Assembly: GCF_947500255.1 (NCBI RefSeq)
Contig: NZ_CANMRL010000006.1
Location: forward strand, 124,001-188,000
Source: an uncultured Psychroserpens sp.
Lineage (GTDB): Bacteria > Bacteroidota > Bacteroidia > Flavobacteriales > Flavobacteriaceae
Reading direction: 5' to 3'
Length of the DNA: 64,000 nt
This document shows, in pieces, positions 45,354 through 53,986 of the stretch; positions within the stretch are counted from its first letter, which is position 1, and each line of letters starts with the position of its first letter. Under the pieces are notes generated by a model. That model saw nothing but the letters and a program-made list of their open reading frames with translations. It searched no databases and was not told where the DNA came from. The position numbers were made by a program, and so were the translations under genes.

Positions 45354-47543
45354 TTGAAAAGTCGATTTCCTACATATCAACAAACAGAAGCCAAAGATTG
45401 TGGTCCAACATGTATAAAAATTGTTGCCAAATATTATGGCAAAACAATTAACACACAAGAGCTAAGACGCATAAGCGAAACAACACGTCAAGGCAGTAGC
45501 TTGCTAGGTATAAGTGATGCAGCTGAATCAATTGGCTTTCGAACCCTAGGTATTAAACTAGCTTTTGTAAAACTCAAAGAGGCTCCTTTACCTTGTATTA
45601 TTCACTGGAATAAAATTCACTATGTTGTTCTTTATAAAATAAAGAATGACACTATATATATTTCTGACCCAGCTCACGGATTAATAACTTATACTACAAA
45701 AGAGTTCATTAAATATTGGATTGGAGAAAATGCAGATGAGCATACTGAAGAAGGTATTGCCTTGATGATAGATCCTACTCCAAAATTTTATCAATCTGAA
45801 TTTGATAACGATGAGAAATTTGGCTTCAGTTTTATCTTCAAATATTTATTAAAGTATAAAAAATTTGTAGTTCAATTAATTATTGGATTAATCGCTGGTA
45901 GTCTATTACAACTGGTATTGCCCTTTTTAACGCAAAGTATAGTCGATATAGGAATCCAAAATCAAGATCTTAACTTCATTTACCTCATTCTTTTTGCACA
46001 ATTAGCACTATTTCTTGGCAAAGCATCTCTAGAGATTATTAGAAGTTGGATTTTATTGCATTTGAGCACACGAATCAATATCTCACTCATATCAGATTTC
46101 TTTATCAAATTAATGAAGCTTCCTATTTCCTACTTTGATGTAAGAATGACCGGAGATTTATTACAACGTATCAATGACCATAAACGTATAGAACGCATCC
46201 TAACAACGTCATCGTTAACCATAATATTCTCTTTTTTTAATTTGATCATTTTTAGTTTTGTACTCGCCTACTATAGCCTACAAATATTTGGTGTATTTAT
46301 TCTTGGAAGTCTTCTATATATTGGTTGGGTCTTATTCTTTTTTAAAAAACGTAAAGAATTGGATTACAAGAGGTTTGCACAAGTGAGTAATGAGCAAAGC
46401 AAAGTGATAGAGCTCATTAGCGGGATGCAGGAAATTAAACTGCATAATGCAGAACGACGAATGCGTTGGAATTGGGAATATGTACAGGCCAAACTATTCA
46501 AAATTGCTTCAAAAAATTTGGCGCTAGAACAAACACAAAGTGTTGGTTCCAGTTTGATTAATGAGTTAAAAAATATGTTCATTACTATTCTATCTGCAAC
46601 CTTGGTTGTTGAAGGTGAGATCACCTTAGGAATGATGATGGCAATAAGTTACATGGTTGGCCAACTCAATGGACCAATTGTACAACTCATCAACTTTATG
46701 CGAGAAGTACAAGATGCTAAAATATCTATTGAGCGTTTGGGAGAAATCCATAATATGGAAGATGAAGAAAAACCAGAGGACAATAAATTAACGACAATAC
46801 CTAATCGGGTAGATTTACAACTTAACAATATTTCATTTAGATATACAGGGGGATTAGAACCCGTTATAAAAGATTTATCGGTAACAATCCCAGCTAATAA
46901 AACAACCGCTATTGTTGGTGCTAGTGGTAGTGGCAAAACCACCTTAATGAAATTACTACTCCGTTTTTATGAAATTGATAAAGGCGATATAACTCTTGGA
47001 AACTTTAACCTAAACAATATCTCTCAGCGCACTTGGAGAGCTAATTGTGGTGTAGTCATGCAAGAAGGTTACATATTCAATGATACGATCGCAAATAATA
47101 TAGCAGTGGGAGAAGACTATATTGATGTTGACCACTTAAAACATGCAATGGATGTTGCCAATATTTCTGATTATATAGACCAATTGCCTTTAAGTTATAA
47201 TACAAAAATTGGAAGCGAAGGTACTGGATTAAGTACAGGTCAAAAACAGCGATTACTTATTGCTAGAGCCGTATATAAAAACCCAAAATTTCTATTCTTT
47301 GATGAAGCAACTTCTGCATTAGATGCCAATAATGAAAAAGTAATTATGGGAAAATTAAATACTTTTTTCAAAGATAAAACAGCTGTTGTCATAGCACATC
47401 GCCTAAGCACAGTAAAAAATGCACATCAAATTGTAGTTCTAGATCAAGGTAAGATTGTTGAAATAGGAAATCATAACCAACTAATAAAAAATAGAGCTTA
47501 CTATTACAACTTGGTAAAAAATCAACTTGAATTAGGTAAATAG
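45354..47543 (+). CDS. Peptidase-containing ABC transporter (C39 type)
   Basis: A 729-residue PCAT exporter. Residues 1-~130 are a C39 peptidase with catalytic C16 in KDCGPTC, Gln upstream (Q10), His in KIHYVVLY and Asp in ISDPAHG. A six-helix ABC membrane domain spans ~160-440. The ATPase has Walker A GASGSGKTT, signature LSTGQKQR, Walker B FLFFDEATSALD and H-loop VIAHRLS. PCATs cut precursors after a double glycine and export the core. The likely substrate is the peptide at 48929, whose leader ends in GG. The start is TTG; no ATG lies before the catalytic cysteine. HlyD follows after 11 bases. Confidence 0.95.
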   Translation: MKSRFPTYQQTEAKDCGPTCIKIVAKYYGKTINTQELRRISETTRQGSSLLGISDAAESIGFRTLGIKLAFVKLKEAPLPCIIHWNKIHYVVLYKIKNDTIYISDPAHGLITYTTKEFIKYWIGENADEHTEEGIALMIDPTPKFYQSEFDNDEKFGFSFIFKYLLKYKKFVVQLIIGLIAGSLLQLVLPFLTQSIVDIGIQNQDLNFIYLILFAQLALFLGKASLEIIRSWILLHLSTRINISLISDFFIKLMKLPISYFDVRMTGDLLQRINDHKRIERILTTSSLTIIFSFFNLIIFSFVLAYYSLQIFGVFILGSLLYIGWVLFFFKKRKELDYKRFAQVSNEQSKVIELISGMQEIKLHNAERRMRWNWEYVQAKLFKIASKNLALEQTQSVGSSLINELKNMFITILSATLVVEGEITLGMMMAISYMVGQLNGPIVQLINFMREVQDAKISIERLGEIHNMEDEEKPEDNKLTTIPNRVDLQLNNISFRYTGGLEPVIKDLSVTIPANKTTAIVGASGSGKTTLMKLLLRFYEIDKGDITLGNFNLNNISQRTWRANCGVVMQEGYIFNDTIANNIAVGEDYIDVDHLKHAMDVANISDYIDQLPLSYNTKIGSEGTGLSTGQKQRLLIARAVYKNPKFLFFDEATSALDANNEKVIMGKLNTFFKDKTAVVIAHRLSTVKNAHQIVVLDQGKIVEIGNHNQLIKNRAYYYNLVKNQLELGK

Positions 47544-47554
47544 CATACTAAAAA

Positions 47555-48847
47555 ATGAAAGAGAACGAGAAATATATTGAACTCAGAAGTGAACATATTC
47601 AAGAACTCTTAGAAGGAGTTCCCAATTGGATGATTAGATATGGTAATTTGCTAATATTAGTATTCATTATAATGTTCTTAATGCTGTCATGGTTTATTAA
47701 ATACCCTGATATTATTGCATCTGAAGCACAAATAACAACAAAACTACCTCCTCAAAAAAAATATGCTCAAATCACAGGTAAAATAGACTCTATACTTATT
47801 AGTGATAATGAAACTTTAAAAGAAAACAATACAATAGCAGTTATTGAAAATACAGCAAACTTTGAGCATATACAACTACTTAAATCTGTTATTGACACTA
47901 TAAAACCCAATAACAAAAACTTCAAATATCCTATAGACGAATTACCCATTCTATTTTTAGGAGACATAGATTCTGAATATGCTTTATTTGAAAATAATTA
48001 CATTTTATATCAATTGAACCAAAAACTCAAACCTTTTGCAAATGAGCAAAATGGAAATCAATTTTCAAAAGGTCAATTATACACAAGATTAAGAACTCTT
48101 CAATCTCAAAAGCGTACAAACGAAACTGAGCTAGTGTATCAGAAAAAATATTTAGAACGACAACAACGTCTTTTTGAAAATGGAGTTATTTCTAGACAAA
48201 CTTTAGAGTCTGAAGAGTTAAAATATCTTCAAGCCGAACGTAATTTTGCTAATATGGATGCTTCCATATCTCAAATAAAAGAAGCCATTGCAAATGCCAA
48301 CACCAATGAAGTTAGTACGTCAATCAAAAAAACTAAAGAAGAAATAAGTCTACTTAAAAATGTAATTCAATCCTTTAATCAACTAAAAAGAGCACTTATA
48401 GATTGGGAAAAGACCTATACAATTACATCTGATATTAATGGAAAAGTAGCATTCTCTGAACTCTGGACAAAACATCAAACTGTTAATCAAGGCGAATTAT
48501 TATTTACAATTATTCCAGAGCAAAATTCATCCTATATAGCAAAACTAAAAACACCAGCGCAGAACTCTGGAAAAATAAAAATAGGACAGACGGTACAAAT
48601 TAAACTTGAAAATTATCCCGAAGCTGAGTATGGTGACATCAAAGGTCAAATAAAATCTATTTCACTTTTGGCTGACGAAGATGGCTTTTATTTAATTACT
48701 GTATCCCTGCCATCCAAACTCATCACATCTTATGATAAAGAGATTCCGTTTCGATATGAAATGCGCGGCTCAGCTAAAATCATTACTGAAGATTTAAGAT
48801 TGATTGAACGTTTTTTTTATCAATTAAAAAATGTATTCAACAATTAA
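47555..48847 (+). CDS. HlyD family membrane fusion protein
   Basis: The 430-residue adaptor has a short cytoplasmic start (LRSEHIQELLEGVPNWMIRYG), one transmembrane helix at about 31-50 and a periplasmic part. The biotinyl-lipoyl half-motifs are split by a long coiled coil (about 140-290; KKYLERQQRLFENGVISRQTLE). The C-terminal barrel has KTPAQNSGKIKIGQTVQIKLENYP. It bridges the ABC exporter to an outer-membrane channel. No TolC-type gene is nearby, so a shared channel elsewhere is likely. It is co-transcribed with the exporter, and its stop lies just before copy 2 of the 29-bp element. Confidence 0.92.
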   Translation: MKENEKYIELRSEHIQELLEGVPNWMIRYGNLLILVFIIMFLMLSWFIKYPDIIASEAQITTKLPPQKKYAQITGKIDSILISDNETLKENNTIAVIENTANFEHIQLLKSVIDTIKPNNKNFKYPIDELPILFLGDIDSEYALFENNYILYQLNQKLKPFANEQNGNQFSKGQLYTRLRTLQSQKRTNETELVYQKKYLERQQRLFENGVISRQTLESEELKYLQAERNFANMDASISQIKEAIANANTNEVSTSIKKTKEEISLLKNVIQSFNQLKRALIDWEKTYTITSDINGKVAFSELWTKHQTVNQGELLFTIIPEQNSSYIAKLKTPAQNSGKIKIGQTVQIKLENYPEAEYGDIKGQIKSISLLADEDGFYLITVSLPSKLITSYDKEIPFRYEMRGSAKIITEDLRLIERFFYQLKNVFNN

Positions 48848-48849
48848 AA

Positions 48850-48878
48850 TATTCTCTCGCGAGGAATAGACACAACCC
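48850..48878 (+). repeat. 29-bp repeated element, copy 2 (before the precursor gene)
   Basis: It differs from copy 1 only at two positions (A to G at position 14, A to C at 28). The first change turns a stem A-U into a G-U pair, so the small hairpin is kept. A second weak hairpin (GACA...TGTC) follows directly. Confidence 0.7.
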
Positions 48879-48928
48879 TTGGGTGTCTTTAAATGACCAA
48901 GGTTAATTTAATTTTAAATATTTTAATT

Positions 48929-49144
48929 ATGAAAAATTTATTAAATCTAGGAAAAGCTTTAAACAAAGCACAACAGAAAGCTATTTTTGGTGGTACACCA
49001 TTCACTCATGTTTGTGATAATGTAATGGGTGATCAATGCTGTCATTATGTTCAAACACATGTAACACCATGTCCTACTCCAGGTTCTGTACTTGATAGTG
49101 GATGTTGGGTAAAAGAAAAAGTTTGTACTGGTGGAGTTAATTAA
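48929..49144 (+). CDS. Double-glycine-leader precursor of a six-cysteine peptide
   Basis: A 71-residue precursor. Residues 1-22 are a leader of the bacteriocin type (NLGKALNKAQQKAIFGG) ending in G21-G22. The 49-residue core has six cysteines at core positions 7, 15, 16, 26, 37 and 44, enough for three disulfides, plus four histidines and a glycine-rich end (CTGGVN). I start at ATG 48929; an ATG 12 codons upstream (48893) would add a hydrophobic stretch unlike such leaders. It follows the C39 exporter and HlyD genes and shares an upstream element with the exporter. Function may be antibacterial, signalling or adhesive; none is shown. Confidence 0.82.
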   Translation: MKNLLNLGKALNKAQQKAIFGGTPFTHVCDNVMGDQCCHYVQTHVTPCPTPGSVLDSGCWVKEKVCTGGVN

Positions 49145-49165
49145 TTATCAGGAATAATTCTTTTG

Positions 49166-49200
49166 GTAAAGCTGCCTATTTAAGGCAGCTTTACTTTTTT
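49166..49200 (+). terminator. Strong intrinsic terminator after the precursor gene
   Basis: GTAAAGCTGCC and GGCAGCTTTAC pair over 11 bases around a 7-base loop, followed by six T. It closes the peptide-export cluster. Confidence 0.9.
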
Positions 49201-50887
49201 ATTTCATCACAAATTCTAAAGGTTTCCCTGTGGCCCCATTTGGGAAGCTAATTCCTAAAAGTGCCGATATTGTTGGAGCAATATCTGAAATTTCTGTTTT
49301 TTTCAAGGTTTGTCCTTGTCGTATCCCTTTTCCGAAGAATAATAAAGGCACATGCGTATCGTAGTTTAACCCACTACCATGAGTAGAGCCTGTTTTTCCA
49401 TAAGAAATAAAAGCAGCATCATTTACTAGGACAACATCACCTGATCGTTTTTGGTTAAATCCATTTTGAAGTAAAGATTCAATACCAGTAGTGAAATTGG
49501 TAGAACTCATCGTACTAGCTGTATAGGCTTTAGCAATATGATTATAGCTTATTTGTTCATTAACAATAGCTTGTTGCACATCATTTAAATCCAATCCCAT
49601 TTGTTTGATCTTAGCTCTATCTAAGAAGATTTGGTTGTTACTAATATCTTCCAAAATATCTTTTGTATCATAAGTCTCCATTAAAAATGTAGCAAATTTC
49701 TCTTTCCTGTCGTTGTTATTAACATAACCTGCGGGAATGCGAACAGAACTCAAATATGAAGGTACATCCACTGCACCATGATCGGCTGTTAAAAATACAG
49801 TGTATTCTCCTACTCCAACTTGAGCATCTAAGTAAGTAAATAAACGCTCTAGATCTTTATCTAATCTAATATAGGTATCTTCTATTTCTTTTGAATTCAC
49901 TCCGAAGTTATGACCTACGTAATCTGTACTTGAAAAACTAACAGCTAGAACATCTGTGATATCATCTTTTCCTAGTTGTTCACCTTCTATAGCTGCCATT
50001 GCAAAATCTGTGGTTAAACTATTACCATATGGTGTTGCTTTTAATAGATCGAATCCTTTATTTTGATCTTTCAGTTCTGCTAAATCATATGGAAATGTGG
50101 CTCTGTCTTTTCCTTTAAATCCGCCTTCAAATGTGTTATAATCACTTCCACTTTCGGTATAAGTTGAAATATCATATAGTGTATTCCACTCTTTAAAATA
50201 TGATTCTGCTACATCCGAAGTATTAAAATCGGTTACCCATTTTGGTAAAGTTTTCATATAAAATGTACTAGAGATCCAAGCACCTTCATCTTGCCCGTGA
50301 AACCAATAGGCCGCATTTGCAGTATGACCAGCTGGTAAAATAGCACCTCGGTCTTTTAAGGATATACCAATGGTCTTCCCTTGCATCTGACTAAATAATC
50401 TATTTTCATCAGCAAATGTTGTAGTCTGCATTCTGTATGGTGACATTTTACCAGCATTGTGTTTTGTACCAACAGATTCAACACTATCATCACCAGCACA
50501 GTATACCATTTTTTTCTCCTCTTTATCATACCAATAATTGGCAATAACACCATGATACTTAGGCGTTGTACCTGTGTAAACCGATGCATGACCAGGCCCT
50601 GTATATGTAGGCACATAATTAAAATGGTTATTCTTACAACTAAACCCTTCGTTGATCATACGCTTAAATCCGCCTTCACTAAATTTATTATAAAAGCGTG
50701 TTAGATAATCATAGCGCATTTGATCTACTACCAAGCCCACCACTAATTTTGGCTTAACATCATCATAACTATTGACGTTATTTTGAATTTCTCTTTTTTC
50801 TTTATAGGCAACTTCTGTTTGTTTTTGACCTGCACATGAGGCAGTAAAAACAAGAACAAGACCTAATAAAAAAATACGTTTTATCAT
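49199..50887 (-). CDS. pafA: PafA-type alkaline phosphatase, lipoprotein
   Basis: This 562-residue enzyme belongs to the alkaline phosphatase superfamily, PafA group. The lipoprotein signal ends in TASC (C18). Metal and nucleophile motifs are VVGLVVDQMRYDYL, YVPTYTGPGHASVYTG (nucleophile Thr, probably T96), the Asn in GVIANYWYD, the substrate-binding pair in SLKDRGAILPAGH and the C-terminal metal site in FLTADHGAVD. PafA frees phosphate from organic phosphates in the periplasm and in Bacteroidota stays active when phosphate is plentiful. It is a single-gene unit between the peptide cluster terminator and the divergent mlaE-like gene. Confidence 0.93.
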   Translation of the reverse strand: MIKRIFLLGLVLVFTASCAGQKQTEVAYKEKREIQNNVNSYDDVKPKLVVGLVVDQMRYDYLTRFYNKFSEGGFKRMINEGFSCKNNHFNYVPTYTGPGHASVYTGTTPKYHGVIANYWYDKEEKKMVYCAGDDSVESVGTKHNAGKMSPYRMQTTTFADENRLFSQMQGKTIGISLKDRGAILPAGHTANAAYWFHGQDEGAWISSTFYMKTLPKWVTDFNTSDVAESYFKEWNTLYDISTYTESGSDYNTFEGGFKGKDRATFPYDLAELKDQNKGFDLLKATPYGNSLTTDFAMAAIEGEQLGKDDITDVLAVSFSSTDYVGHNFGVNSKEIEDTYIRLDKDLERLFTYLDAQVGVGEYTVFLTADHGAVDVPSYLSSVRIPAGYVNNNDRKEKFATFLMETYDTKDILEDISNNQIFLDRAKIKQMGLDLNDVQQAIVNEQISYNHIAKAYTASTMSSTNFTTGIESLLQNGFNQKRSGDVVLVNDAAFISYGKTGSTHGSGLNYDTHVPLLFFGKGIRQGQTLKKTEISDIAPTISALLGISFPNGATGKPLEFVMK

Positions 50888-50907
50888 GCTATTAGAGTTT
50901 TGAGCTG

Positions 50908-50915
50908 CAAAAATA
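50908..50915 (-). promoter_or_regulatory. Candidate -7 box of pafA
   Basis: On the minus strand this reads TATTTTTG, an exact TAnnTTTG box 20 bases before the ATG. No TTG at -33 spacing is visible. Confidence 0.35.
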
Positions 50916-50996
50916 CAGATTTTAGTTCATCATCTTTTAAACTTAAGGTTAAATAAGTCTGCGTAATTTTTTACTTTAGCGGTAACAAATTTCACT

Positions 50997-51734
50997 ATGC
51001 AATACCTTCATAATATTGGTGCTTATTTTTTAATGATTGCTGAAATGTTTCGCAAACCAACTAAATGGTCGGTAATGCGTACACTTATCTTAAAAGACAT
51101 TGACGATTTGATTATTGGCTCTCTAGGAATTGTAGCCTTTATCTCTTTCTTTGTTGGAGGTGTTGTAACCATCCAAACTGCTCTCAATATTAGCAACCCT
51201 TTAATTCCGAAGTATTTGGTAGGGTTTGCTACTAGACAATCTGTAATTCTTGAATTTGCACCTACATTTATATCCATAATCATGGCAGGTAAAGTAGGTT
51301 CTTTTATTACCTCGAGTATAGGAACCATGAGAGTTACTGAGCAAATCGATGCGCTTGAAGTAATGGGAATAAACTCTTTAAATTACTTAGTGTTTCCTAA
51401 GTTTATTGCTTTGATGCTATATCCTTTTGTAATCTCTATTGCAATGTTTTTGGGTGTTTTAGGAGGAATGACAGCTGCTGTTTATGGTGGCTTTGGTACA
51501 TTAGAAGATTTTGTACAAGGTATACAAACAGATTTTATTCCCTTCCATATCATCTACGCCTTTATTAAAACGTTTGTTTTTGCTTTTATATTAGCAACCA
51601 TTCCGTCTTTTTATGGTTATTATATGAAAGGTGGAGCACTTGAAGTTGGTAAAGCAAGTACTACGTCTTTTGTTTGGACTAGTGTTGTGATCATTCTATT
51701 AAATTATATACTAACTCAATTACTCCTTAGCTAA
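50997..51734 (+). CDS. MlaE family lipid-transport permease
   Basis: A 245-residue ABC permease of the MlaE family. The pattern VGGVVTIQTALNISNPLIPKYLVGFA near residue 55 and the coupling region FITSSIGTMRVTEQIDALEVMGIN are diagnostic. About five helices follow. In other bacteria this permease works with MlaF and MlaD to move phospholipids between inner and outer membrane. The next gene, overlapping by one base (TAATG), encodes the ATPase. The MlaD-type gene that usually completes the operon is not adjacent here. Confidence 0.9.
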   Translation: MQYLHNIGAYFLMIAEMFRKPTKWSVMRTLILKDIDDLIIGSLGIVAFISFFVGGVVTIQTALNISNPLIPKYLVGFATRQSVILEFAPTFISIIMAGKVGSFITSSIGTMRVTEQIDALEVMGINSLNYLVFPKFIALMLYPFVISIAMFLGVLGGMTAAVYGGFGTLEDFVQGIQTDFIPFHIIYAFIKTFVFAFILATIPSFYGYYMKGGALEVGKASTTSFVWTSVVIILLNYILTQLLLS

Positions 51735-52501
51735 TGATAGAAGTTAAAGACATACACAAATCATTTGGAGATGCTCACATTTTAAAAGGTATATCTGCTA
51801 CTTTTGAAAAAGGAAAAACGAGTCTAGTTATTGGACAAAGTGGTTCTGGAAAAACAGTGTTTTTAAAATGTTTATTAGGTTTATTTTCGCCTGAGCAAGG
51901 AAGCATTGTGTACGACGGAAAAATATACGCTGACCTTTCAGATGATGAAAGACGTGACCTCAGAGCCAAAATGGGAATGGTATTTCAAGGGAGTGCTCTT
52001 TTTGATTCGATGACCATTCAAGAGAATGTCATGTTTCCGTTACGTATGTTTACCAAACAAAGTAAAAGCGAAATGGAAGATCGCGCAGACTTCGTGCTTA
52101 AACGTGTGAATCTTGAAGGCGCACATCATAAAATGCCTAGTGAAGCTTCTGGTGGAATGCAAAAACGTGTTGCAATCGCTAGAGCTATTGTGAATAACCC
52201 AATGTATTTGTTTTGTGATGAACCCAACTCAGGTCTCGATCCAAAAACCGCTATAGTGATTGATAACCTGATTCAAGAAATTACCGATGAATATAATATC
52301 ACAACAGTAATTAACTCTCATGATATGAACTCTGTAATGGAGATAGGTGAAAAAATCGTATTCTTAAAAGATGGGCTAAAAGCTTGGGAAGGCTCAAAAG
52401 AAACCATTTTTAAAACCGATAATGAAGTTGTTACAGATTTTGTATACTCATCCAACTTATTTAAAAAAGTTCGTCGCATGTATCTAGACGAAAATGAATA
52501 A
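51734..52501 (+). CDS. MlaF-type ABC transporter ATPase
   Basis: The 255-residue ATPase has Walker A GQSGSGKTVFL, Q-loop GMVFQGSALFDSM, signature SGGMQKRVAIARAI, Walker B YLFCDEPNSGLDP and H-loop INSHDMNS. The sequence DSMTIQENVMFPLRM is typical of MlaF/Ttg2A. It powers lipid transport with the overlapping MlaE-like permease. It ends one base before the end of the convergent DUF389 gene, so no third operon gene follows directly. Confidence 0.93.
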   Translation: MIEVKDIHKSFGDAHILKGISATFEKGKTSLVIGQSGSGKTVFLKCLLGLFSPEQGSIVYDGKIYADLSDDERRDLRAKMGMVFQGSALFDSMTIQENVMFPLRMFTKQSKSEMEDRADFVLKRVNLEGAHHKMPSEASGGMQKRVAIARAIVNNPMYLFCDEPNSGLDPKTAIVIDNLIQEITDEYNITTVINSHDMNSVMEIGEKIVFLKDGLKAWEGSKETIFKTDNEVVTDFVYSSNLFKKVRRMYLDENE

Positions 52502-52502
52502 G

Positions 52503-53984
52503 TTAATTTCTTCTAATCACAACTGTATCTGCTTTTAATTCTTTTTGCAACCATTCTTGCAATGCTTTTTCTTGAACGACCACCAAACTATCGGTCAGTG
52601 ACACTTTCCATCTTACATTTGCCATAGTAACCGTATCAATATTGATGAAATCTTTGGATTCTAACATTTCAGAATAACCAAAATATTCTAAATCATTGAA
52701 ACGTACTTTTGCATCGCGAGTTAAATCTGTAAATGAAATAGCTTTTTGTGTATTCTTTGATTCAATCTGTTTATTCAAATTGGTGACACTCTCTTCTAAA
52801 CTCTTGATTTTCTCATTAAGACCTTTAATAATAATTTTCTTTTCATCAAGCTCATCAATAGCTCTATCATAGGCATCTACAATTTTATCAAAACTTCTAT
52901 TCTCATTACCTTCTATGATTAATTTAAAGTCTTTTATTTTATCATAGTTCTTTATTTTATTTTCCAAGTTTCTAATTATTTGATCAGAAACTTCACCATT
53001 GAAATAGAGCGTGATTTCCTTGTCTTCCCAAACAGGCATCCTATCTTGGTTTTGCAACCAAAGTTCATTATTAGATGTAATTTCTTCTTTTAAAAACTTT
53101 TTGTAATCACTCTCAAAACCAGTTTGTCTTATAAAATTGACAAAAGTCCAAATGGCTGGTGCCATAACTAATACTGCTACTAAAGACGCTAATTGTGCAA
53201 TACGTTTACGCTTTTTAGAATTGGCATATTTGAGCATTGGAAAACGCAGCACTTTCAATACAATAAATGTTGCCAAAGCAATAAATATGGTATTAATAGT
53301 AAACAAATACATTGCTCCAACAAAAATCCCCCAATCATGTGCTAGGCCATAACCTGCAGTACACAAAGGTGGCATTAAAGCAGTAGCAATAGCAACACCA
53401 AAGATTACTGAAGCAATTGTTCCTTTTTTGGTTCGCGCAATAATTAAGGCTGCTCCACCAAAAAAGGCTATTAGCACATCTCTTACATCAGGTTTTGTAC
53501 GACCAGATAACTCATTGGTCATAATGTCTGCTGTTGGAAAAAACTTAAAAAACAAATACGCTGTTAGTAAACTCAACACAATCATGGTTGCCAAGTTTAT
53601 AAGAGATTTTTTTAAAGTATCAATATCGTTTACCGCAATGGAAAATCCAACGCCTAGAATAGGTCCCATAAGCGGAGAAATTAACATCGCTCCGATAACC
53701 ACAGCTGTTGAATCTGCATTAAGACCAACTGAAGCAACTACTATAGAACACACTAAAATCCATGCCGTTGCTCCTTTAAAAGGAATATCATTTTTGATGG
53801 CTTCAATAGTTGTGTCTCTATCGGTATCGTCTCTAAAATCTAATAACTCATTTAAAAACCGTTTAATACTTTGCCAAAGACCTTCGGCATCTTTTCTAAC
53901 CGCTTCTTTTGATTCTTCTACGGCTTGCTCCTTATTGATTTTAGATTCCTCTTCGGAAAAATTAAATTTATTTTCGTCACTCAT
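52503..53984 (-). CDS. DUF389 membrane protein (TIGR00341 type)
   Basis: A 493-residue protein with three parts. The N-terminal ~80 residues are acidic and charged. The DUF389 membrane domain (~70-250, about six helices) carries GATAWILVCSIVVASVGLNADSTAVVIGAMLISPLMGPILG. A C-terminal soluble part has a coiled coil (about 370-410, IKGLNEKIKSLEESVTNLNKQ). The role is unknown; related proteins are membrane proteins of unclear transport function. It follows the mannose-1-phosphate guanylyltransferase gene by two bases and is likely in its operon, without a clear functional link. Confidence 0.85.
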   Translation of the reverse strand: MSDENKFNFSEEESKINKEQAVEESKEAVRKDAEGLWQSIKRFLNELLDFRDDTDRDTTIEAIKNDIPFKGATAWILVCSIVVASVGLNADSTAVVIGAMLISPLMGPILGVGFSIAVNDIDTLKKSLINLATMIVLSLLTAYLFFKFFPTADIMTNELSGRTKPDVRDVLIAFFGGAALIIARTKKGTIASVIFGVAIATALMPPLCTAGYGLAHDWGIFVGAMYLFTINTIFIALATFIVLKVLRFPMLKYANSKKRKRIAQLASLVAVLVMAPAIWTFVNFIRQTGFESDYKKFLKEEITSNNELWLQNQDRMPVWEDKEITLYFNGEVSDQIIRNLENKIKNYDKIKDFKLIIEGNENRSFDKIVDAYDRAIDELDEKKIIIKGLNEKIKSLEESVTNLNKQIESKNTQKAISFTDLTRDAKVRFNDLEYFGYSEMLESKDFINIDTVTMANVRWKVSLTDSLVVVQEKALQEWLQKELKADTVVIRRN

Positions 53985-53986
53985 AA

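Noticed and set aside
48893-48928. Longer start of the peptide precursor (12 extra residues)
   Set aside because: The added hydrophobic residues do not fit double-glycine leaders, whereas ATG 48929 gives a canonical one.
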